NCBI GenBank assembly: GCA_019054805.1
Contig: JAHQIY010000043.1
Location: 62,001-126,000, forward strand
Source of the DNA: Brachionus manjavacas
Taxonomy: Eukaryota; Rotifera; Eurotatoria; Ploima; Brachionidae
Direction of reading: 5' to 3'
DNA: 64,000 nt
Shown here: piece after piece, positions 1 through 11,058 of the stretch
Layout: every line of letters begins with the position of its first letter
Numbering within the stretch: position 1 is the first letter of the stretch
Notes under the pieces: model-generated
What the model was told of the DNA's origin: nothing
What the model saw: the letters and a program-made list of their open reading frames with translations, nothing else
The model's database searches: none
Position numbers and translations under genes: made by a program

Positions 1-259
1 CGCTAAGTAGGTGTAAGTTAGGAATGTTAGCGGCTGGCGGAACGACATCAATTTCGCTCATACGCAGTTGCCCTTTCATCATACGTGTAAAGCTGCTGTA
101 TCGGTCGTAGCTGGTAAGAGACATGGTTTCTAACTCTTCAGGAACCGAGTAGTCACCACGTAGATGGAAACCACAAGCAGACAATAAACTTGCCATGAGA
201 ACAACACTGGTGAGTTTTACAGAAGAAAATGAAATAAGGCGCGACGCACTACGAAACAT
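1..259 (-). CDS. lptE: LPS-assembly lipoprotein LptE (RlpB), 3' part cut by window edge
   Basis: Seen: a minus-strand frame opens with ATG at 259 and runs off the window start, giving about 86 N-terminal residues. It has a basic hydrophobic signal sequence ending in a lipobox (LLSAC, Cys about residue 29), directly followed by GFHLRGDY, the hallmark of LptE. Known: LptE is the outer-membrane lipoprotein that plugs the LptD barrel and helps insert lipopolysaccharide at the cell surface. It lies 126 bp downstream of leuS, the usual leuS-lptE-holA order. The C-terminal half is outside the window. Confidence 0.9.
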   Translation of the reverse strand, partial: MFRSASRLISFSSVKLTSVVLMASLLSACGFHLRGDYSVPEELETMSLTSYDRYSSFTRMMKGQLRMSEIDVVPPAANIPNLHLLS

Positions 260-286
260 GGATTTAGGGCTCTCGATTATTGGAAT

Positions 287-366
287 ACTTATCTTAGGGT
301 TCTAATACCTAGAATAGCTGATAAAACACTAAGATAAGTAAAGCAGGGTAACAATATACCCTGCTT
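287..366. other. leuS-lptE intergenic dyads and hairpin
   Basis: Two structures lie between leuS and lptE. An 11-bp inverted repeat (ACTTATCTTAG at 287-297, its complement at 329-339) and a 10-bp hairpin (AAGCAGGGTA at 341-350 with TACCCTGCTT at 357-366). The hairpin follows the leuS stop on the minus strand but lacks a clear T-run, so it may be a weak terminator or an mRNA-processing structure rather than a full stop. Confidence 0.45.
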
Positions 367-385
367 ATGACTTAAGAAGCGACGA

Positions 386-2959
386 TTAGTTCGCAACAAT
401 GTTTAGAAGTTTACCCGGTACGTAAATCACTTTACGAATCGTTTTATCTTCTGTGAACTTAGTAACGTTTTCATCGTTTAGACCTAAAGCTTCAATATCT
501 TCTTTAGAGATATCCGCCGGTACAGTCAGTTTCGCACGTAGCTTGCCGTTTACTTGAACGATGATCAGCTTCTCGTCTTCAACCAGTGCTTTCTCATCGT
601 GCGTTGGCCATGCCGCGTTGTCGATATCTTCTTGACCCAACGCTGTCCACATTTCGAATGAGATGTGCGGAGTGATTGGGTAAAGCATTGCAACAACTGC
701 TTTTAGCGCTTCATCAAGGATTGCACGATCTTGCGCTGATTCTTGAGGCGCTTTCGCTAGCTTGTTCATCAGTTCCATGATTGCTGCGATTGCTGTGTTG
801 AACGTTTGACGACGAGCGATATCGTCAGTCACTTTGGCGATAGTCTTGTGAACGTCACGGCGAAGTGCTTTTTGGTCGCCAGACAGTGCAGATGCGTCAA
901 CAGCTTCTGCAGCACCTTTCGATGCGTGCTCGTTAACAAGTTTCCAAACACGTTTTAGGAAGCGGTTAGCACCTTCTACGCCAGACTCTTGCCACTCAAG
1001 CGTCATGTCTGCAGGTGATGCAAACATCATAAATAGACGTACTGTGTCAGCACCGTACTTGTCTACCATCTCTTGTGGGTCGATACCGTTGTTCTTCGAC
1101 TTAGACATCTTGATCATGCCTGAGTGTGTTACGTCACGACCTTCGTTGTCTTTAGCCGAAGTGATGCGGCCTTTACCGTCACGCTCTACAGCAACGTCAG
1201 TTGGAGCAACCCACTCTTTACCGCCTTTGTCGTTCTCGTGGTAGAACGCATCTGCTAGTACCATGCCTTGACATAGTAGCTGCTTGAACGGCTCGTCAGA
1301 CGTTACGTAACCTGCGTCACGTAGTAGTTTGTGGAAGAAACGAGAGTACAGTAGGTGCATACAAGCGTGCTCGATACCACCGATGTACTGGTCTACTGGT
1401 AGCCAGTAGTTCGCTTTTTCTGGATCTAGAATGTCATCAGCTTGTGGTGAACAGTAACGTGCGTAGTACCAAGAAGATTCCATGAAGGTATCAAACGTAT
1501 CTGTCTCACGTAGAGCAGGCTCGCCGTTAAATGTTGTCTTCGCCCACTCTTTATCAGCTTTAATTGGGCTTGTTACGCCGTCCATGACCACGTCTTCAGG
1601 AAGAATCACTGGTAGTTGGTCAGCTGGTACTGGGTGAACTTCACCATCTTCAGTGGTTACCATTGGGATTGGTGCGCCCCAGTAACGTTGACGAGATACA
1701 CCCCAGTCACGTAGACGGAAGTTAACTGTCTTAGTGCCTTTGCCTTCTGCTTCTAGCTTGGCTGCGATTGCATCGAATGCTGCTTGGAATTCAAGACCGT
1801 CGAACTCACCTGAATCGAACAGTACGCCTTTCTCGGTGTACGCTTCTTCAGAGATGTTCAGCTCGCTTTCGTCAGCAGGCTTGATCACAGGTACGATATC
1901 TAGACCGTACTTAGTTGCGAATTCATAGTCACGTTGATCGTGTGCAGGTACTGCCATTACAGCACCTGTACCGTAGTCCATCAGTACGAAGTTAGCGACG
2001 TACACAGGTACTTCACGACCGTTCAATGGGTGAATAGCAGTAAGGCCAGTCGCCATACCTTTTTTCTCCATTGTCGCAAGCTCAGCCTCTGCTACTTTAT
2101 TGTTCTTACACTCTTCGATGAACGCTGCAAGCTCAGGGTTGTTCTCAGCTGCGATTGCCGCTAGAGGGTGACCAGCTGCGATACCCACGTAAGTCACACC
2201 CATTAGTGTGTCTGGACGTGTTGTGTAAACTTCTAGGTCTTGTTGACCTTTTACTTCGAACTTCAGTTCTACACCTTCAGAGCGACCGATCCAGTTGCGC
2301 TGCATGGTCTTAACCATTTCAGGCCAGCCATCTAGGTTGTCTAGATCGTCTAGAAGCTCTTGAGCGTATTCAGTGATCTTGATGAACCACTGTGGGATCT
2401 CTTTTTGCTCTACTGGAGTATCACAACGCCAGCAGCAGCCATCTTCAACCTGCTCGTTTGCAAGAACAGTTTGGTCGTTAGGACACCAGTTAACTGAAGA
2501 AGTCTTCTTGTAAACTAGGCCTTTGTTGTAAAGCTTAGTGAAGAACTCTTGTTCCCAACGGTAGTATTCAGGCGTACAAGTAGCGAACTCACGGTTCCAG
2601 TCGTAACCAAAGCCTAGAAGTTTAAGCTGGTTTTTCATGTACTCGATGTTTTCGTAAGTCCATGGCGCAGGCGCTGTGTTGTTCTTCACAGCTGCGTTTT
2701 CTGCCGGTAGACCAAATGCATCCCAACCGATTGGTTGCATTACGTTTTTACCTTGCAGGCGTTGGAAACGAGAGACTACATCACCGATAGTGTAGTTACG
2801 CACGTGACCCATGTGCAGTCGGCCACTTGGGTAAGGGAACATGGATAGACAGTAGAATTTTTCTTTATTTGGGTCTTCACTTACAACAAAGGTCTTGTTG
2901 TTGTCCCAGTGCTGTTGAACTTTTTGTTCAATATCTTGCGGGTTGTATTGTTCTTGCAT
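386..2959 (-). CDS. leuS: Leucine--tRNA ligase
   Basis: Class I aminoacyl-tRNA synthetase that charges tRNA-Leu in the cytoplasm. At 857 aa it matches the bacterial family length. Visible motifs: the HIGH-type signature HMGH at residues 49-52, Zn-ribbon cysteines around 159 and 175-179 (CPND...CCWRC), the long CP1 editing insertion with TRPDTLMG, and the KMSKS loop (KMSKSKNNG, about residues 617-625). The start ATG at 2959 is the natural N-terminus ([11 protein letters not shown]). It is divergent from ybeL and followed by lptE. Nothing unusual in it. Confidence 0.98.
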   Translation of the reverse strand: MQEQYNPQDIEQKVQQHWDNNKTFVVSEDPNKEKFYCLSMFPYPSGRLHMGHVRNYTIGDVVSRFQRLQGKNVMQPIGWDAFGLPAENAAVKNNTAPAPWTYENIEYMKNQLKLLGFGYDWNREFATCTPEYYRWEQEFFTKLYNKGLVYKKTSSVNWCPNDQTVLANEQVEDGCCWRCDTPVEQKEIPQWFIKITEYAQELLDDLDNLDGWPEMVKTMQRNWIGRSEGVELKFEVKGQQDLEVYTTRPDTLMGVTYVGIAAGHPLAAIAAENNPELAAFIEECKNNKVAEAELATMEKKGMATGLTAIHPLNGREVPVYVANFVLMDYGTGAVMAVPAHDQRDYEFATKYGLDIVPVIKPADESELNISEEAYTEKGVLFDSGEFDGLEFQAAFDAIAAKLEAEGKGTKTVNFRLRDWGVSRQRYWGAPIPMVTTEDGEVHPVPADQLPVILPEDVVMDGVTSPIKADKEWAKTTFNGEPALRETDTFDTFMESSWYYARYCSPQADDILDPEKANYWLPVDQYIGGIEHACMHLLYSRFFHKLLRDAGYVTSDEPFKQLLCQGMVLADAFYHENDKGGKEWVAPTDVAVERDGKGRITSAKDNEGRDVTHSGMIKMSKSKNNGIDPQEMVDKYGADTVRLFMMFASPADMTLEWQESGVEGANRFLKRVWKLVNEHASKGAAEAVDASALSGDQKALRRDVHKTIAKVTDDIARRQTFNTAIAAIMELMNKLAKAPQESAQDRAILDEALKAVVAMLYPITPHISFEMWTALGQEDIDNAAWPTHDEKALVEDEKLIIVQVNGKLRAKLTVPADISKEDIEALGLNDENVTKFTEDKTIRKVIYVPGKLLNIVAN

Positions 2960-3141
2960 CGATGATGTCCGGTTATCTTGGAATTTGTGAGTTCGGTTAG
3001 AACAGACTTAAATAGATCGTCATAGAATACCTAAAGGAAAGGTGCACAACAATAGCCAATCCATACTCTCCTTAGCTTTAAATGGTTAGGCTTGAGTCGA
3101 CATATCGAGTTTGTTTGTGAGATTCATTACGGAGGTCAGCG

Positions 3142-3612
3142 ATGCCAAAAAGAAAAGCAGGTTATGAAGAGATGCTTGAAGACGTTGTGGAAACGCTCAA
3201 GCACAGCCCAGATGAAGTTAATAATGTTATTGAAACTTCAGGGAAAGTAGCGCAAGCCGCCAATGATCTCACTAAAGATGAGTTGGCTTTGGTTTCGGCG
3301 TACGTGAAGTCGGATTTAAAAGAGTTCGCTGATAACTACGAAGAATCCAAAGGTGGACCATTCTATTTGATGGTCGCTGACTCGATTTGGCAGGGGCTGT
3401 TAGATATTACTGACCGGACTAAAGTGGAGTGGGTAGAGCTGTTCCAAGATCTCGAACACCAAGGGCTTTATCAGGCTGGCGAAGTGATTGGATTAGGGGT
3501 ATTGGTCTGTGATGAATGTGGACACAAGACTCAATATAACCACCCAACGGTGATCATCCCTTGTACCAATTGCGGACATAAAGGATTTAGTCGTCAGGCG
3601 CTTAAGCCTTAA
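3142..3612 (+). CDS. ybeL: Zinc-ribbon protein YbeL (DUF1451 family)
   Basis: 156-aa soluble protein. The N-terminal two thirds are helical and acidic. The C-terminus holds two CxxC pairs (CDEC about 128-131 and CTNC about 141-144), a zinc ribbon that matches the DUF1451/YbeL family. A strong GGAGG precedes the ATG. The divergent position next to leuS is the same as in enterobacteria. The biochemical role is unknown. Its stop codon is immediately followed by a repeat-rich segment that ends at lnt. Confidence 0.85.
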   Translation: MPKRKAGYEEMLEDVVETLKHSPDEVNNVIETSGKVAQAANDLTKDELALVSAYVKSDLKEFADNYEESKGGPFYLMVADSIWQGLLDITDRTKVEWVELFQDLEHQGLYQAGEVIGLGVLVCDECGHKTQYNHPTVIIPCTNCGHKGFSRQALKP

Positions 3613-3756
3613 ATAGATGGAACGGACTTCGTCCTATGGAGTTGGGAACGGACGTTCGTCCTATGGAACACTTCGTTTCGGGAAAACGGGATCGGGCTTC
3701 GCCCTTCGAGAGTTTTTCGTTCCCGCATCCCGAATCCATAGCGAAGCGTTCCTAAA

Positions 3757-3786
3757 CAAAAAGGGTTGATACCATGTACCAACCCT
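3757..3786 (-). terminator. Terminator-like hairpin downstream of lnt
   Basis: Read on the minus strand, AGGGTTG pairs with CAACCCT (3762-3768 with 3780-3786) and is followed by TTTTTG. It therefore has the form of an intrinsic terminator for lnt, placed beyond the octamer array. If it is used, the array is transcribed as part of the lnt 3' UTR. Confidence 0.6.
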
Positions 3787-3798
3787 CAAAAACTTTCC

Positions 3799-3870
3799 AG
3801 TTATCCAGTTATCCAGTTATCCAGTTATCCAGTTATCCAGTTATCCAGTTATCCAGTTATCCAGTTATCT
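3799..3870. repeat. Octamer tandem array, 9 copies of AGTTATCC
   Basis: Nine uninterrupted 8-bp units start at 3799 and repeat every 8 bases to 3863; the last is AGTTATCT. On the lnt strand the unit reads GGATAACT. An 8-bp period is not a multiple of three and the array lies outside any credible gene. Copy number is likely to vary between isolates by slippage. Confidence 0.95.
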
Positions 3871-3896
3871 GCAGGACGAAGTCCGTTCCCGAATCT

Positions 3897-5414
3897 CTAA
3901 GCGTAGCGTTCCCTATTTCTCCACCCAATAACCAAACTCAGCACTACCCAAAAATACATCGGCCAGGTGCCAAACTGACGGTAAGGGGTTTCGCCGGATG
4001 TCGAAGGGATCTCGGCGCGTAACACTGCGGTTTCGAATTGCGGAACTTGGGCTGTGATATGACCTTTATAGTCTGTCACTGCTGTCACACCGTTATTGGT
4101 GGCGCGAATAACAGGCTTACCAAGCTCAAGCGCTCGCATACGGGCGATTTCCATATGTTGCAGCGGGCCAATTGAGTGCCCGAACCAAGCGTCGTTAGAC
4201 AAGGTGAGGATAAAATCCGTGTCTTGATTGACGTTTTGTCTTACCTGCTCATTGAAGATGATTTCATAACAAAGAGCTGGAGCCATTTGTTTGCCATTGG
4301 CGTCAATGTTGGGTTGGACAAAATCACCACGGCTAAATGAAGACATCGGTAGATTAAAAAACGGCGCGATCGGTCGCAGCACTTCTTCGAATGGGACAAA
4401 CTCACCAAACGGCAGTAGGTGATGTTTATGGTAACGAAGGTTCATGTCGTAGCTGTAATCCCCATTCGGGTTTTTACCGAGTGTGAGAATGCTGTTGTAA
4501 AACTTCTTATCTTCGCCTTGATTGACGATTCCGGTTATCACCGCACTGTTATTCATACGCGCTGCGGAATCGAGATTACTTAGGAAAGAGGAAATCTCGT
4601 ACTCAAGTGCTGGTATCGCTGCTTCCGGCCAAATGATGATGTCCGCATCCCAGTTCTCACGAGTAAGGTCGGTATACTTCATAATGGTTGGCCATCGTTG
4701 GCTTGGTTGCCACTTTAACTCTTGTGCGATGTTACCTTGAATGAGCGCAACTTTGGTGGTTTGCTCAGGGTTTGGTGTTACCCACTGAGCAGACTGCAAG
4801 CCAAAACCAGTCATAAAGATAACTGATGGGATGAGTAGCAGTAACCATTGGCGATGTAAGCTGGCATAAGCGATCGCTCCTGCACTGACAACCATAAGTA
4901 AGGTTATAAACTCTACGCCGCCAAGGGGAGCGAAATTACCCAATGGGCTGTCTATTTGGCTATAACCTAGCCATAACCATGGGAAACCCGTCATGACCCA
5001 ACCACGGAGCCAGTCACAGATAAGCCATAGAGCAGGTGCGATCAACATGTATCGAGTACGTGTTGATGCAGGGAAGAAGCGATTAAGACTCCAAGTGAAT
5101 AGGGCTGAGTAGATGGCTAAGTAACCGACTAGCAACGCCATGAGAAAGACACTGGCAATTTTCGGCATACCGCCAAAATTATCGATGCTGACGTGAACCC
5201 AGCTGATGCCGGTTGCGAATTGACCAAGCCCCCATGCGTAACCGATCCATAGTGCACGTTTCGCTGATTGCTGGCGGATGAGTAACAAAAGAATGGCAGG
5301 GCTAACAATCGCTAGTGGCCATAATTGATAAGGTGCAAATGCAAGTGTGGTTAAAGCGCCAACAAAAACGGCCGCAAGCGGCCGTTTTAGGCGATGAAAA
5401 AGGGAATTTATCAT
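3897..5414 (-). CDS. lnt: Apolipoprotein N-acyltransferase
   Basis: 505-aa inner-membrane enzyme that transfers the third acyl chain to the N-terminal cysteine of lipoproteins. The N-terminal ~210 residues are a series of membrane segments. The periplasmic C-N hydrolase domain follows, with the Glu-Lys-Cys triad visible as WPEAA (E264), YHKHH (K330) and LCYEI (C382), then a final membrane helix near the C-terminus. It is the last gene of the phoH-ybeY-corC-lnt block, 36 bp from corC. Oddity: the last codons and the TAG stop lie inside a copy of the REP-like repeat of module A. Confidence 0.97.
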   Translation of the reverse strand: MINSLFHRLKRPLAAVFVGALTTLAFAPYQLWPLAIVSPAILLLLIRQQSAKRALWIGYAWGLGQFATGISWVHVSIDNFGGMPKIASVFLMALLVGYLAIYSALFTWSLNRFFPASTRTRYMLIAPALWLICDWLRGWVMTGFPWLWLGYSQIDSPLGNFAPLGGVEFITLLMVVSAGAIAYASLHRQWLLLLIPSVIFMTGFGLQSAQWVTPNPEQTTKVALIQGNIAQELKWQPSQRWPTIMKYTDLTRENWDADIIIWPEAAIPALEYEISSFLSNLDSAARMNNSAVITGIVNQGEDKKFYNSILTLGKNPNGDYSYDMNLRYHKHHLLPFGEFVPFEEVLRPIAPFFNLPMSSFSRGDFVQPNIDANGKQMAPALCYEIIFNEQVRQNVNQDTDFILTLSNDAWFGHSIGPLQHMEIARMRALELGKPVIRATNNGVTAVTDYKGHITAQVPQFETAVLRAEIPSTSGETPYRQFGTWPMYFWVVLSLVIGWRNRERYA

Positions 5415-5450
5415 CGTATATATTATCTCTTCCCCTAAGGGAGGTTAGCG

Positions 5451-6350
5451 TTACTCTTCAGTAGAGTCTGCAATGAGCTCTTCGTCAGGAATGGTAACTT
5501 GTAGCTGCACAACACGACGGTTATCTGCTGAAGTCACTTTGAAGTTATACCCTTCAATTTCTACCACCTCGCCACGAGAAGGTAGATGACCAAATGCTGT
5601 CATAACCATACCACCTACAGTGTCGACTTCTTCGTCGCTGAAAGAGGTTCTAAACGTATCGTTAAATTCTTCGATAGTGGTTAGAGCCTTCACTGCAAAA
5701 GTGTGTTTGCTTAGCTTGCGAATATCCAGTTCTTCTTCATCGTCGAATTCATCTTCGATTTCACCAACGATTTCCTCAAGGATGTCCTCGATGGTGACAA
5801 GGCCAGATACGCCGCCAAATTCATCAACAACGATAGACATATGATAACGTTCCTCGCGGAACTCTTTGAGTAGGCGATCGACACGCTTACTCTCAGGAAC
5901 AACGACCGCAGGGCGGATAACTTGCTCGATATCAAATGGCTCGCTGCCAGAACCTAAGTATTTAAGTAAGTCCTTCGCTAACAGAATACCTTCAACATGG
6001 TCTTTATCTTCACTAATTACTGGGTAGCGAGAGTGCTGAGCATCAGTGATAAGGTTGATCAGTGCGTCTAAATCGTCACTGCGGTCAACCGTAACCATTT
6101 GCGAACGCGGTAACATGATGTCACGCACACGCATTTCAGAGATCTCCATAACACCTTCAAGCATGTCTCGGGTGTCGTGGTCGATCAGGTCATTTTCTTC
6201 AGAGTCACGGATAACATCCACAAGCTCTTGGCGATCTTTTGGTTCACCTTGAAAAAGTTGACCTAGGCGTCCGAAGAAGGACTTTCTACTCGGACCTTCA
6301 GATTTTTCTTTCTTACCTTCTAGAGAAGAGGGCGAATTGTCTTCGTTCAT
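5451..6350 (-). CDS. corC: CorC/HlyC-type CBS-pair protein (YbeX)
   Basis: 299-aa soluble protein. After a basic N-terminus it has a CBS pair (about residues 70-200, with [10 protein letters not shown] and [10 protein letters not shown]) and a C-terminal CorC/HlyC transporter-associated domain (about 215-285). Known: the family has been linked to Mg/Co efflux through CorA and, more recently, to ribosome-related functions together with ybeY. It sits in the phoH-ybeY-corC-lnt gene order conserved across Gammaproteobacteria. No unusual features. Confidence 0.93.
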   Translation of the reverse strand: MNEDNSPSSLEGKKEKSEGPSRKSFFGRLGQLFQGEPKDRQELVDVIRDSEENDLIDHDTRDMLEGVMEISEMRVRDIMLPRSQMVTVDRSDDLDALINLITDAQHSRYPVISEDKDHVEGILLAKDLLKYLGSGSEPFDIEQVIRPAVVVPESKRVDRLLKEFREERYHMSIVVDEFGGVSGLVTIEDILEEIVGEIEDEFDDEEELDIRKLSKHTFAVKALTTIEEFNDTFRTSFSDEEVDTVGGMVMTAFGHLPSRGEVVEIEGYNFKVTSADNRRVVQLQVTIPDEELIADSTEE

Positions 6351-6426
6351 TGTTTCTCATTTAAGTAACGCTATCAGATGTGTGATAGCTCACGTTGGTA
6401 AAACCGAGTTGAAAACAGTCTCGACT

Positions 6427-6891
6427 TTACGCTTTCTCATCAATGTAGGGGTCTTCAAAACCCATACCTTGCATGATTTCTGTTTCGAGTGACTCCATCT
6501 CTTCAGCTTCGTCATCATCGATATGATCATAACCTAGCAGATGCAGGCTACCATGTACAACCATATGCGCCCAGTGAGCCATTAGAGGTTTGTTTTGCTC
6601 TACCGCTTCACGTTCTACAACTTGTCGGCAGATGATCAGATCGCCGAGCAAATCCATCTCAATACCCGGAGGCGCTTCAAATGGAAAAGAGAGCACATTA
6701 GTCGGCTTATCTTTACCACGATAGTCATGGTTTAGTTGGTGACTTTCTTGTTCATCAACCAAACGCACGGTAATTTCAGCTTGCGGTTGGAATTTTGTCA
6801 CTGCTGAGCTTAACCAGAGATGAATATCATCAAAACTTGGTAAGCCATTTTCATCTTCGACCGCTAATTGTAGATCTAGTTCGATACTCAT
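6427..6891 (-). CDS. ybeY: Endoribonuclease YbeY (rRNA maturation)
   Basis: 154-aa metalloprotein used in 16S rRNA 3'-end maturation and ribosome quality control. The metal-binding motif [11 protein letters not shown] is complete (H113, H117, H123), and the family [10 protein letters not shown] segment is at about 58-71. Its start overlaps the phoH stop by 4 bases, so translation is coupled. The length is normal for the family. Confidence 0.96.
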   Translation of the reverse strand: MSIELDLQLAVEDENGLPSFDDIHLWLSSAVTKFQPQAEITVRLVDEQESHQLNHDYRGKDKPTNVLSFPFEAPPGIEMDLLGDLIICRQVVEREAVEQNKPLMAHWAHMVVHGSLHLLGYDHIDDDEAEEMESLETEIMQGMGFEDPYIDEKA

Positions 6892-7997
6892 GACTTACCT
6901 TCAGCGGTTTCTGCTTGTACTTTTTTTGAAAGCTCAGCTTTAGCAGTTTCGATCAATTGTGCTTCGCGCTCTTCACGACGTTTCTTTTCAAACTCTTTGC
7001 GTTCTTTTTGATCTTTCGCTTCCCATTTCTCATATGCATTGACGATACGTGCAACAACTGGGTGGCGAACAACGTCGTCAGACTGAAAGAAGTTAAAGCT
7101 AATATCATCAACTTCACTCAACACCTCAATGGCATGGCGTAGCCCTGACTTAGCCCCGCGAGGTAGGTCAATCTGGGTGATGTCACCTGTGATCACGGCG
7201 CGCGAGTTAAAACCAATACGCGTTAGGAACATTTTCATCTGTTCCACTGTAGTGTTCTGGCTCTCATCCAAAATGATGAAAGCATCATTGAGTGTACGAC
7301 CACGCATATAAGCCAGTGGGGCAACTTCAATCACATTGCGTTCAATCAGTTTTTCAACCTTCTCGAAGCCGAGCATTTCGAACAGGGCGTCATAGAGCGG
7401 ACGAAGGTACGGGTCGACTTTCTGGCTCAAATCACCCGGCAAGAAACCGAGTTTCTCACCCGCTTCAACCGCAGGGCGAGTCAGCAAGATGCGACGAATT
7501 TCTTGACGCTCTAAAGCATCTACCGCTGCCGCAACCGCTAGATAGGTTTTACCTGTACCCGCAGGACCAATGCCGAAAGAGATGTCATGAGTCACCATGT
7601 TCATCAGGTACTGACCTTGGTTTGGTGTACGTGGTTTGATGACACCCTTTTTGGTTTTGATGAACACTTCTTTACCATGCTCGAAGCTTGACTCAAGGTC
7701 TTGCTCTAAAACACCTGTCTCTTTGATCGCAAGATGAATTTCATCGGGTTCTACATCTGGAATATTGCCGCGAACAGGAGCGGTATTGACGTAAAGTGTT
7801 TTGATGATTTCAAGTGCTGCAGCGCTAGTATGTGGTTTACCAACGATAGTAAAGAAGTTACCACGGTAGCTGATTTCGACGCCTAAACGACGCTCTAAGT
7901 GCTTGATATTGTCATCGAAAGGACCGCACAAACTGGCTAAGCGGCGGTTATCAGAAGGTTCTAGATTGATTTCTAGAGTTACAATTTTATTGCTCAA
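6888..7997 (-). CDS. ybeZ: PhoH-family ATPase (YbeZ)
   Basis: 369-aa cytoplasmic P-loop ATPase. Walker A GPAGTGKT is at residues 144-151 and a Walker B-like segment (FIILDESQN) is about 238. A basic, Lys/Glu-rich tail follows the ATPase core. YbeZ is known to partner with YbeY in RNA metabolism, and the 4-bp overlap with ybeY fits this. It is the first gene of the block and is separated from miaB by a hairpin. Confidence 0.95.
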   Translation of the reverse strand: MSNKIVTLEINLEPSDNRRLASLCGPFDDNIKHLERRLGVEISYRGNFFTIVGKPHTSAAALEIIKTLYVNTAPVRGNIPDVEPDEIHLAIKETGVLEQDLESSFEHGKEVFIKTKKGVIKPRTPNQGQYLMNMVTHDISFGIGPAGTGKTYLAVAAAVDALERQEIRRILLTRPAVEAGEKLGFLPGDLSQKVDPYLRPLYDALFEMLGFEKVEKLIERNVIEVAPLAYMRGRTLNDAFIILDESQNTTVEQMKMFLTRIGFNSRAVITGDITQIDLPRGAKSGLRHAIEVLSEVDDISFNFFQSDDVVRHPVVARIVNAYEKWEAKDQKERKEFEKKRREEREAQLIETAKAELSKKVQAETAEGKS

Positions 7998-8025
7998 AGT
8001 TGCCTCTCAAAATATGCCATTCGAA

Positions 8026-8051
8026 AGAAGCCCGATTTAGACCGGGCTTCT
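8026..8051 (-). terminator. Hairpin between miaB and ybeZ
   Basis: AGAAGCCCG (8026-8034) pairs perfectly with CGGGCTTCT (8043-8051). On the minus strand it follows miaB and is trailed by TTTCG, a short T-run. It probably ends or reduces transcription from miaB before ybeZ. Confidence 0.6.
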
Positions 8052-8105
8052 AATGGCGATCGTTACCTATCTCTAAGATGGTAACTTATACAGCTATTTT
8101 CAAGC

Positions 8106-9530
8106 TTAAGGCGTAAAAGTCGCTACACCTAGCTCATCTTCACGTTTGGTGCGAGCCATCATTTGCGTTGGTGAAATGATAGATCGTAGGTCCATATCTT
8201 TTTCAGTACGAACCAATTCGCCACGTAGTGAGTTAGCGAAAACGTCAGTGATCTTCACATCAACAAACTGACCGATTAAGTCTGCGCTGCCTTCGAAGTT
8301 AACCACGCGGTTGTTCTCTGTACGTGCGCGAAGTTCCATTAGATTCTTTTTCGATGGACCTTCAACAAGAACGCGTTGTTCAGTATCGAGCATCAAGCGT
8401 GAGTAACGCATAGCTTGCGCGTTTACGGTTTGCTGCAGTTCGTACAGACGTTCTTTCTTTTCTTGCTCTGGTACATCACATGGGTAGTCCGCCGCTGGCG
8501 TTCCCGGACGAGGAGAGAAGATAAAGCTAAAGCTCATATCAAAATCAACGTCTTTGATTAGCTTCATCGTATCTTGGTGGTCTTTCGCCGTTTCGCCTGG
8601 GAAGCCAACAATGAAGTCAGAACTGATCTGAATATCAGGACGCGCTTTACGCAGCTTACGAATGATCGACTTGTATTCAATCGCTGTGTGTGGACGCTTC
8701 ATCATAGTAAGAATGCGGTCACTACCACTTTGTACTGGTAGGTGCAGGAAGCTCACAAGCTCAGGTGTATCTTCATAAACTGCGATAATGTCGTCAGTAA
8801 ACTCTAGCGGGTGGCTAGTTGTGAAACGAATACGGTCAATGCCATCAATAGAAGCAACAAGGCGCAGCAATTCTGCGAAAGAGCAAATATCGCCTTCATG
8901 GGTTGGGCCACGGTACGCGTTTACGTTCTGACCTAATAGGTTCACTTCACGTACGCCTTGATCAGCAAGCTGCGCGATTTCGAATAGTACGTCATCCATT
9001 GGACGGCTAACTTCTTCGCCGCGAGTGTAAGGTACTACGCAGTAAGTACAGTACTTAGAACAGCCTTCCATGATTGAAACGAACGCTGTTGCACCTTCAG
9101 CACGAGGCTCTGGTAGACGGTCAAATTTCTCGATCTCAGGGAAAGAGATATCCATAACAGGCGCTTCATTTGATTGTGACTGTTTGATCATCTCAGGTAG
9201 ACGGTGCAGTGTTTGTGGGCCAAAGATAACGTCAACAAATGGCGCACGCTCGCGGATGTGGTCACCTTCTTGAGTAGCAACACAGCCACCAACACCAATA
9301 ACCACACCTTCTTTTTTATCTTTTAGCGTTTTCCAACGACCAAGCTGGTGGAATACTTTTTCTTGCGCTTTTTCGCGAATTGAACAGGTATTAAGAAGTA
9401 GTACATCTGCCTCTTCTGGTTCTTCCGTCAGCTCATAGCCGTTAGCCGCGTTCAGTAGATCCGCCATTTTTGATGAATCGTATTCGTTCATCTGGCAGCC
9501 CCAGGTTTTAATTAGCAGTTTCTTACTCAT
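8106..9530 (-). CDS. miaB: tRNA-2-methylthio-N6-dimethylallyladenosine synthase MiaB
   Basis: 474-aa radical-SAM methylthiotransferase that makes ms2i6A at tRNA position 37. The auxiliary [4Fe-4S] cysteines are at residues 12, 49 and 83, and the radical-SAM CxxxCxxC is C157/C161/C164 (GCSKYCTYC). A C-terminal TRAM region follows residue ~378. It is divergent from ubiF, as in many Gammaproteobacteria. Confidence 0.97.
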   Translation of the reverse strand: MSKKLLIKTWGCQMNEYDSSKMADLLNAANGYELTEEPEEADVLLLNTCSIREKAQEKVFHQLGRWKTLKDKKEGVVIGVGGCVATQEGDHIRERAPFVDVIFGPQTLHRLPEMIKQSQSNEAPVMDISFPEIEKFDRLPEPRAEGATAFVSIMEGCSKYCTYCVVPYTRGEEVSRPMDDVLFEIAQLADQGVREVNLLGQNVNAYRGPTHEGDICSFAELLRLVASIDGIDRIRFTTSHPLEFTDDIIAVYEDTPELVSFLHLPVQSGSDRILTMMKRPHTAIEYKSIIRKLRKARPDIQISSDFIVGFPGETAKDHQDTMKLIKDVDFDMSFSFIFSPRPGTPAADYPCDVPEQEKKERLYELQQTVNAQAMRYSRLMLDTEQRVLVEGPSKKNLMELRARTENNRVVNFEGSADLIGQFVDVKITDVFANSLRGELVRTEKDMDLRSIISPTQMMARTKREDELGVATFTP

Positions 9531-9816
9531 TTTGTTCGCTCGATCGTTAGTTTAAATTAAGGGAGCAAATCGCCCAATGTTTCCAGTAAGTCATTCATTT
9601 GAGTTTAATGTATGACTAAATTTTGTGCCTATAGATTGGCAAGCGGCGTATTGTACTGGTTTAAAAACCTACTGACTAGTGTTGCTGTAAAATCTATTCA
9701 AAGCGTTATCAATCAAGGGATTTGCCCATAGTACGCCTGAGGTTTTTCGTTACATTTTAGTAATGAAAACGTACAATAAAAAACAGCCAAATAATCAATA
9801 TGATGAAGTATAAATT
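9531..9816. promoter_or_regulatory. Divergent miaB/ubiF intergenic region
   Basis: 286 bp holding the two outward promoters. It is AT-rich near ubiF, whose Shine-Dalgarno is weak. I see no convincing operator or small gene. Confidence 0.4.
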
Positions 9817-10995
9817 ATGACCAAGTTTGATGTTGCAGTGATTGGTGGTGGCATGGTTGGAGCGGCTACTGCTATCGGGTTTGCCAAGCAGGGTAGGAAA
9901 GTCGCGCTTGTCGAAGGTTTCGCGCCACAAGCTTTTTCTCCAGAGCAGCCAATGGATATTCGCGTTTCTGCTATCTCTGAGCATTCTGTTTCTATACTTG
10001 ATGAACTTGGCGCTTGGCAAAAGATTGAGCAAATGCGAGTCTGCCCATATCGCCGCTTAGAAACGTGGGAACATCCTGAATGCCGCACTCGTTTTCACTC
10101 TGGTGCTCTAAACATGCAGCAACTTGGTTATATCGTTGAAAATCGACTGATTCAGCTTGGCTTGTGGCAACAACTAGAGCAGTTCGAAAATATTACGCTG
10201 TATTGCCCAGACACGTTAGAAAGCATCAAGTTTGATGAGGTCAATAGAGTCGAACTAACGTCAGGAGAGAGCTTCGACGCTGAATTGATCGTTGGCGCTG
10301 ATGGAGCTAATTCTAAAGTACGTCATTTGGCAGGCATTGGCATTACCGCTTGGGATTACAGGCAGCATTGTATGCTGATTAATGTCGAAACGGAGCTTGC
10401 TCAGCAGGACATTACTTGGCAGCAGTTTACCCCGCATGGACCTCGCTCCTTTTTGCCTTTAGCAACATTAGCCTCTCAATCACAAGAGACAGGACAAGGC
10501 TCATTAGTCTGGTATGACAGCCCGAAGCGCATAAAGCAGCTCTGTTCGCTGACACCTGAACAGCTGAGGGAAGAAGTCTTAATTCATTTTCCTGCTGAAC
10601 TTGGCGATATCAAAGTGCTGCAGTTTGGCTCTTTTCCTTTAACTCGTCGTCATGCGCAAGCCTATTCCAATAAGAATTGTGTGCTGGTTGGTGACTCTGC
10701 ACATACCATTAATCCATTGGCAGGGCAGGGCGTCAATCTTGGATTTAAAGATGTCGCAATCTTGCTTGCGGAGTGTGAGGGTAAAACCTCTATTGATTGC
10801 TCCGTACTTAAACAATATGAGCGCAAACGCCGACCAGATAATCTGTTAATGCAATCAGGAATGGATTTGTTCTACAAAGGGTTTAGTAACGATATTGGTC
10901 CGCTCAAACTGGTTCGGAATGCGGCACTTAAAATCGCTGAGAACACCGGGCCTCTAAAAACACAGGTTCTCAAATATGCCTTGGGTTTGAAGTGA
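9817..10995 (+). CDS. ubiF: 2-octaprenyl-3-methyl-6-methoxy-1,4-benzoquinol hydroxylase
   Basis: 392-aa FAD-dependent aromatic monooxygenase of the UbiH/UbiF/COQ6 family, catalysing a late ring hydroxylation in ubiquinone biosynthesis. Visible: the N-terminal dinucleotide fold GGGMVGAATA (10-19), the DG motif (VGADGANSKVR, about 160) and the GD motif (VGDSAHTINPLAGQG, about 290). The UbiF assignment rather than UbiH or VisC rests on its place divergent from miaB, the E. coli arrangement. Confidence 0.88.
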   Translation: MTKFDVAVIGGGMVGAATAIGFAKQGRKVALVEGFAPQAFSPEQPMDIRVSAISEHSVSILDELGAWQKIEQMRVCPYRRLETWEHPECRTRFHSGALNMQQLGYIVENRLIQLGLWQQLEQFENITLYCPDTLESIKFDEVNRVELTSGESFDAELIVGADGANSKVRHLAGIGITAWDYRQHCMLINVETELAQQDITWQQFTPHGPRSFLPLATLASQSQETGQGSLVWYDSPKRIKQLCSLTPEQLREEVLIHFPAELGDIKVLQFGSFPLTRRHAQAYSNKNCVLVGDSAHTINPLAGQGVNLGFKDVAILLAECEGKTSIDCSVLKQYERKRRPDNLLMQSGMDLFYKGFSNDIGPLKLVRNAALKIAENTGPLKTQVLKYALGLK

Positions 10996-11010
10996 GAGAG
11001 ATAGAAAAAC

Positions 11011-11039
11011 AAAAAACGCAGCCAGTTGGCTGCGTTTTT
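11011..11039. terminator. Bidirectional terminator between ubiF and crr
   Basis: AACGCAGCCA (11015-11024) pairs with TGGCTGCGTT (11027-11036). There is an A-run on the left and a T-run on the right, so it can stop both ubiF (plus) and the convergent pts operon (minus). Confidence 0.9.
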
Positions 11040-11058
11040 GTGCGTTGCTAAGTAGGAA

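Larger units (their letters stand above)
3619..3914. repeat. Composite repeat module A: REP-like palindromes around an octamer array
   Basis: In order: a unit with GGACTTCGTCC (3619-3639); a longer unit 3645-3706 containing GGACGTTCGTCC and GGGCTTCGCCC palindromes; a related unit ending near 3753; a terminator-like hairpin; nine octamers (3799-3870); and an inverted copy of the first unit (GGACGAAGTCC, about 3873-3890) running into the end of lnt. Unit 3645-3706 is clearly the same sequence family as 15219-15281, so this is a dispersed repeat, not random sequence. Confidence 0.8.

Noticed and set aside
3774-4022. Open frame spanning the octamer array near lnt
   Set aside because: It arises from the repeat and overlaps lnt antisense; an 8-bp unit would shift frame with every copy change.
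7292-7639. 115-aa plus-strand frame inside ybeZ
   Set aside because: Antisense shadow of a well-conserved gene with no ribosome site.
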